From: Candidatus Campbelliibacteriota bacterium
GTDB taxonomy: Bacteria; Patescibacteriota; Minisyncoccia; Phycocordibacterales; CSBR16-193
DNA length: 33,538 bases
Direction: 5' to 3'
Assembly (NCBI GenBank): GCA_007125155.1
Contig: SLDR01000029.1
Coordinates: 1-33,538, forward strand
In this document: piece after piece, positions 31,619 through 33,538 of the stretch
How the letters are laid out: each line of letters opens with the position of its first letter
Numbering within the stretch: the stretch's first letter is position 1
The notes under the pieces: generated by a model
Seen by the model: only the letters and a program-made list of their open reading frames with translations
What the model was told of the DNA's origin: nothing
The model's database searches: none
Program-made: the position numbers and the translations under genes

Positions 31619-32518
31619 ATGACGACGATTACTCAGCAGTCCGCAACCACCGGCCAGATCAAGCAGATCAACCGGTTCGGGTCCGATGCTATCGAGAAGG
31701 TTCTCGAAGATCTCGGCCTCGACAACCCCGGCGCCCAGCGCGTCATTGAGCACGGCGACGAGTTTGCCCGTGCGATCCACGAAGCGGCCCTCACCTCGCT
31801 CAAGGACCTGTCGGTCACCGACAAGTACAAGAACGAGGAAGTCGCCTCGAACTACGGCTACCTCTCCGGCTACACGAAGCCCAAGTCGATCACGGAGCAG
31901 TGCAACATTCTGCGCCAGATCTTCCCGGGTGTCGGGTACGCTGATGAGAAGCTCGCCGAACGCGAAGTGCCGAAGCACGCCGAAGGATGGTTCGCCATCC
32001 CGAAGTGGCAGACGGTCGCCCCGACCTACGCCGAGGCGGTGCAGAAGGTGCTCGACGCGATCAAGAAGGCCCGAAACGGCAAGTTCTACAACTACCGTGA
32101 CGGCCAGATCGTGAACGAGCGTCTGCGCCAGACGGCCAAGACGGAGGCCATGTTCGGCAAGCTCGGCAACGAGCAGAAAGATCACGACATCCTCGTGGTC
32201 GCCGCCCAGTTCGGTCTGCGTCATCGCGGTCGCTCGGTTCGCCGGGCACGCGAGGTCATGCAGGCGAACGAGTGCGGTCTCGGTGCCTTCGCTGTCGGGA
32301 TCATGATCCTGACGCATCCCGAGCGTCTCCAGCATCTGGACGATCTCTGGATCGACTGCGCTGGTGACGAGTTCGACGATCCGGATGCCGACGATCGCTT
32401 CGATCACGCCCCGTACTTCTTCTTCGACGACGGCAAGGTCGAGTTCGACGCGTTCTGGTACGGCTACGCCTACGTCAACGGTGGTGGGTCGGTGTCGGCC
32501 TTCGTTCCGCAGTCCTGA
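31619..32518 (+). CDS. DGR target protein with C-terminal variable (C-type-lectin-like) region
   Basis: 299 residues from ATG 31619, which has a textbook Shine-Dalgarno AAAGGAG at 31604-31610 (8-nt spacing); an in-frame ATG at 31559 lies in the leader stem and is rejected. Residues 1 to about 250 have no recognised motif and no signal peptide. Residues 255-298 are encoded by the variable repeat and end PYFFFDD, FWYGYAYV and GSVSAFVPQ, the pattern expected of DGR-diversified C-type-lectin-like folds, where aromatic and small residues at variable sites bind ligands. The gene is about 62% GC by eye, far above its neighbours, with GC-ending codons, suggesting acquisition from elsewhere. What the protein binds is unknown. 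Confidence 0.8.
   Translation: MTTITQQSATTGQIKQINRFGSDAIEKVLEDLGLDNPGAQRVIEHGDEFARAIHEAALTSLKDLSVTDKYKNEEVASNYGYLSGYTKPKSITEQCNILRQIFPGVGYADEKLAEREVPKHAEGWFAIPKWQTVAPTYAEAVQKVLDAIKKARNGKFYNYRDGQIVNERLRQTAKTEAMFGKLGNEQKDHDILVVAAQFGLRHRGRSVRRAREVMQANECGLGAFAVGIMILTHPERLQHLDDLWIDCAGDEFDDPDADDRFDHAPYFFFDDGKVEFDAFWYGYAYVNGGGSVSAFVPQS
32381..32513 (+). repeat. DGR variable repeat (VR)
   Basis: The 133-bp 3' end of the target gene aligns with the template repeat at 32919-33048. Of 14 substitutions 13 occur where the template has A (to T, G or C, for example AAC to TTC, TAC or GAC). The remaining differences are one T/G, which depends on alignment, and a 3-bp insertion near 32482. The last 24 identical bases before the A/C difference contain no adenine. 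Confidence 0.88.
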
Positions 32519-32564
32519 ACCTTGAGGGCTTGATTGCTTGACACTTTTGAGTCCTTGAACCTTT

Positions 32565-32579
32565 GTCCGCGAAGCGGAC
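32565..32579 (+). promoter_or_regulatory. Short GC hairpin downstream of VR
   Basis: GTCCGC-GAA-GCGGAC, a 6-bp stem with a 3-nt loop, 52 bp after VR. Some DGRs need a hairpin/cruciform just downstream of VR for target recognition; here the distance is larger than in the Bordetella phage case, so the role is a suggestion. Confidence 0.4.
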
Positions 32580-32582
32580 TCG

Positions 32583-32617
32583 CCGGGTTATCCACATGTT
32601 GGATAGCCCGGTTTTTT
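32583..32617 (+). terminator. Intrinsic terminator of the DGR target gene
   Basis: CCGGGTTATCC (32583-32593) pairs with GGATAGCCCGG (32601-32611) with one G-U pair, followed by six T (32612-32617). Confidence 0.8.
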
Positions 32618-32620
32618 CTT

Positions 32621-32649
32621 TTCAAATACCTATGAATTTTTGATACAAT
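32621..32649 (+). promoter_or_regulatory. Candidate promoter for the template RNA
   Basis: TTCAAA (32621-32626), 17-nt spacer, TACAAT (32644-32649) preceded by TGA (extended -10). It follows the target-gene terminator, so the TR would be transcribed separately from about 32656. Confidence 0.45.
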
Positions 32650-32918
32650 AACGAGTGAGATTAGGCTCATGAACAGTAGTTTACGGATTGCTGTCGCCGA
32701 ACTCTCTCTTCAAGTAAGAGAAATAACAACCAGCGTCTTAGAGATCATGGTTTCTAAGAGAGTGTTGTATTGAGGAGACACTGCTTGTTTCCGTCTGGTG
32801 AAGGTGTTGAGAATATTTTTCAACTGCTTCCATATAAAATACAGGAGTGAGAGCGTGCCCTATTTCCAGTAGGGACCATGTTCAAGCTCTGGTGGCATGG
32901 ATGGACGGAGACAATTAT

Positions 32919-33048
32919 CCGGATGCCGACGATCGCTTCGATCACGCCCCGTACTTCAACTTCAACGACGGCAAGGTCAAGTTCGACACGAACTGGTACG
33001 ACAACGCCAACGACAACTATGGGTCGGTGTCGGCCTTCGTTCCGAAGT
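32919..33048 (+). repeat. DGR template repeat (TR)
   Basis: A 130-bp near-copy of the target gene's 3' end in noncoding DNA. Read in the VR frame it is rich in AAC (Asn) codons (NFNDGKVKF, YDNANDNYG), the codon typical of TRs because changing its two adenines reaches many residues without giving stops. 13 of its 31 adenines differ in VR, whereas at most one of the 99 other bases does. Confidence 0.88.
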
Positions 33049-33061
33049 TTCTCCCCAAAGC

Positions 33062-33086
33062 AAAAAGCACCTACACGGTGCTTTTT
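33062..33086. terminator. Terminator between TR and avd
   Basis: AAAAAGCACC (33062-33071) pairs with GGTGCTTTTT (33077-33086) around a 5-nt loop. It can end the TR RNA on the plus strand and avd on the minus strand (avd stop at 33090). Confidence 0.75.
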
Positions 33087-33089
33087 GTA

Positions 33090-33434
33090 TTAGTCGTTCT
33101 TAAGAGAGCGTATCCAGCCACCGAGCATGCGTCCGATCTCGTCAACTTCGCCCTGTACCACTGTGTACTTCTTGTTATCAAGCGCTTTCGTGTCCTTCAT
33201 GAGCCGTATGAACACACGAAAAAGATTAAGATCAACACTTACTTGCTCGAGCGTCGGTATCTTTTCTTTCTTCGACTGTCCGCTTGCTCGAAAGATACCA
33301 GACATGACATCGAGTAAGACGCTTTCTGAGCGCTCAAAGGTGGTGAAGCGATCTTTCTTGGGTATCAAACGATGATACTCGTGGAAAGTCTTATACAAGT
33401 CGTATGACTTTTTAAATATTGGCAGGTACCCCAA
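33090..33434 (-). CDS. avd: Avd-family DGR accessory protein (four-helix bundle)
   Basis: 114 residues. LPIFKKSYDLYKTFHEYHR, IPKKDRFTT and especially the C-terminal DEIGRMLGGWIRSL are signatures of the Avd/four-helix-bundle family (related to 23S rRNA intervening-sequence proteins). Avd is a small basic pentameric protein that binds the DGR reverse transcriptase and template RNA and is needed for mutagenic cDNA synthesis. The gene is convergent with the TR, which is atypical. The start is doubtful: the only in-frame candidate near the family N-terminus is TTG 33434 without a well-placed Shine-Dalgarno, and a transposase gene ends 2 nt upstream, so an IS insertion has probably replaced its native 5' end. 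It may be translated by coupling to the transposase or be impaired. Confidence 0.75.
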   Translation of the reverse strand: MGYLPIFKKSYDLYKTFHEYHRLIPKKDRFTTFERSESVLLDVMSGIFRASGQSKKEKIPTLEQVSVDLNLFRVFIRLMKDTKALDNKKYTVVQGEVDEIGRMLGGWIRSLKND

Positions 33435-33538
33435 ATCTAGGACACCAATTCTTTCTCCAATAATACTTCACTTTGCCTGGCAAAGGCAACCGGTGCCATA
33501 TTTAAGGCGGTATGTATCCGCTTAGTGTTGTAATAATA
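33420..33538 (-). mobile_element. End of an IS3/IS150-like insertion sequence, cut by the window edge
   Basis: The boundary sequence TGGCAGGTACCCCAAATCT (from 33420) resembles the terminal repeats of IS150-group elements (TG start, a CCC/CCCC block, then GGACA). It lies just outside the transposase 3' end, as expected. The other end and the target duplication are not visible. The exact boundary is uncertain because LPIF of Avd overlaps it. Confidence 0.5.
33437..33538 (-). CDS. IS3-family transposase (orfB, DDE integrase), C-terminal fragment
   Basis: The frame is open from the right edge to TAG at 33439-33437, giving 33 residues. YYYNTKRIHTALNMAPVAFA matches the C-terminal rve_3 segment of IS3/IS481-type transposases (consensus YN-x-x-R-x-H-x-x-L-x-x-x-x-P). 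The remainder lies beyond the window. Its stop is 2 nt upstream of the avd start codon. Confidence 0.8.
   Translation of the reverse strand, partial: YYYNTKRIHTALNMAPVAFARQSEVLLEKELVS

Larger units (their letters stand above)
32656..33087 (+). ncRNA. Probable DGR template RNA with structured leader
   Basis: Between the candidate promoter and a clear terminator lies about 430 nt without a credible gene. The first 260 nt contain several hairpins: TCTCTT/AAGAGA (32705-32710, 32716-32721), TCTTAGA/TCTAAGA (32736-32742, 32753-32759) and CCCTA/TAGGG (32858-32862, 32870-32874). The TR follows at 32919-33048. In known DGRs the TR RNA and its flanks are reverse transcribed by the RT-Avd complex. Transcript ends are inferred. 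Confidence 0.55.

Noticed and set aside
31532-32407. 291-aa minus-strand ORF opposite the DGR target gene
   Set aside because: A shadow ORF caused by high GC and few stops; no ribosome site or promoter, whereas the plus-strand gene has both and a VR.
32847-33317. 156-aa plus-strand ORF reading through the TR
   Set aside because: Its only family-like part is the TR itself read in the VR frame; it then runs through the terminator and antisense to avd, and its start lies in the structured leader. It is best explained as a noncoding template.
1-33538. UGA recoded as glycine (as in Gracilibacteria/Absconditabacteria)
   Set aside because: TGA ends yebC, tsaE, the pilin and the DGR target at the expected lengths, and no TGA interrupts conserved domains.
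1-33538. CRISPR array or cas genes
   Set aside because: No regularly spaced direct repeats or Cas-like proteins seen.

Overview
The window reads as a chromosomal segment of an AT-rich (roughly 40% GC) candidate-phyla-radiation bacterium (Patescibacteria, Parcubacteria-like), using the standard code (TGA is a stop). The evidence is short streamlined versions of core genes (HolA of 239 aa, Pol I without a recognisable 3'-5' exonuclease domain, a MurE-like ligase with a reduced N-terminus), a PrgI/VirB4/TrbC-pilin secretion cluster, a type IV pilus ATPase, tight gene overlaps, and promoters whose -10 box sits directly against the start codon.

Region by region: 1-7301 (+) is a type IV secretion/conjugative-pilus-like cluster (charged unknowns, PrgI, split VirB4, small membrane protein, exported Ig-like protein, VirB2/TrbC pilin, membrane-anchored propeller-like protein). 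7420-12635 is the replication-origin neighbourhood: khpB, yidC, rnpA and rpmH read leftward, dnaA, dnaN and a DciA-like gene read rightward, with DnaA-box-like motifs in the dnaA-dnaN gap. 12722-19471 (-) holds a class A PBP, a small acidic ORF, ruvB-yebC-ruvC and pilB. 19655-23204 (+) is tsaE-polA-holA. 23228-28292 holds tRNA-Lys, a SpoU methyltransferase, mutM, ruvA-murE-like, rpsT, acylphosphatase, tRNA-Arg and a membrane protein.

From about 28300 rightward the window becomes accessory: a hairpin element, a zinc-ribbon protein, a putative winged-helix protein with a palindrome over its promoter, a ParB-methylase fusion that has lost its C-terminal motif, a hairpin-dense noncoding stretch, and then the most notable system, a diversity-generating retroelement (DGR). 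A GC-rich 299-aa target gene ends in a variable repeat (VR, 32381-32513). A near-copy (template repeat TR, 32919-33048) lies in noncoding DNA about 400 bp downstream. In the aligned repeats 13 of 14 substitutions fall at TR adenines, the hallmark of adenine-specific mutagenic retrohoming. An Avd-family accessory gene lies convergent to the TR, and the end of an IS3-like element abuts the start of avd. No reverse transcriptase is visible, so it is either beyond the right edge, elsewhere in the genome, or lost.

Genes likely to work together: PrgI/VirB4/pilin in one envelope machine; RuvABC, YebC, Pol I and MutM in DNA maintenance; RnpA/L34/YidC/KhpB in the usual origin-proximal translation and membrane-insertion group; and target-VR, TR RNA and Avd (plus an unseen RT) in protein diversification.
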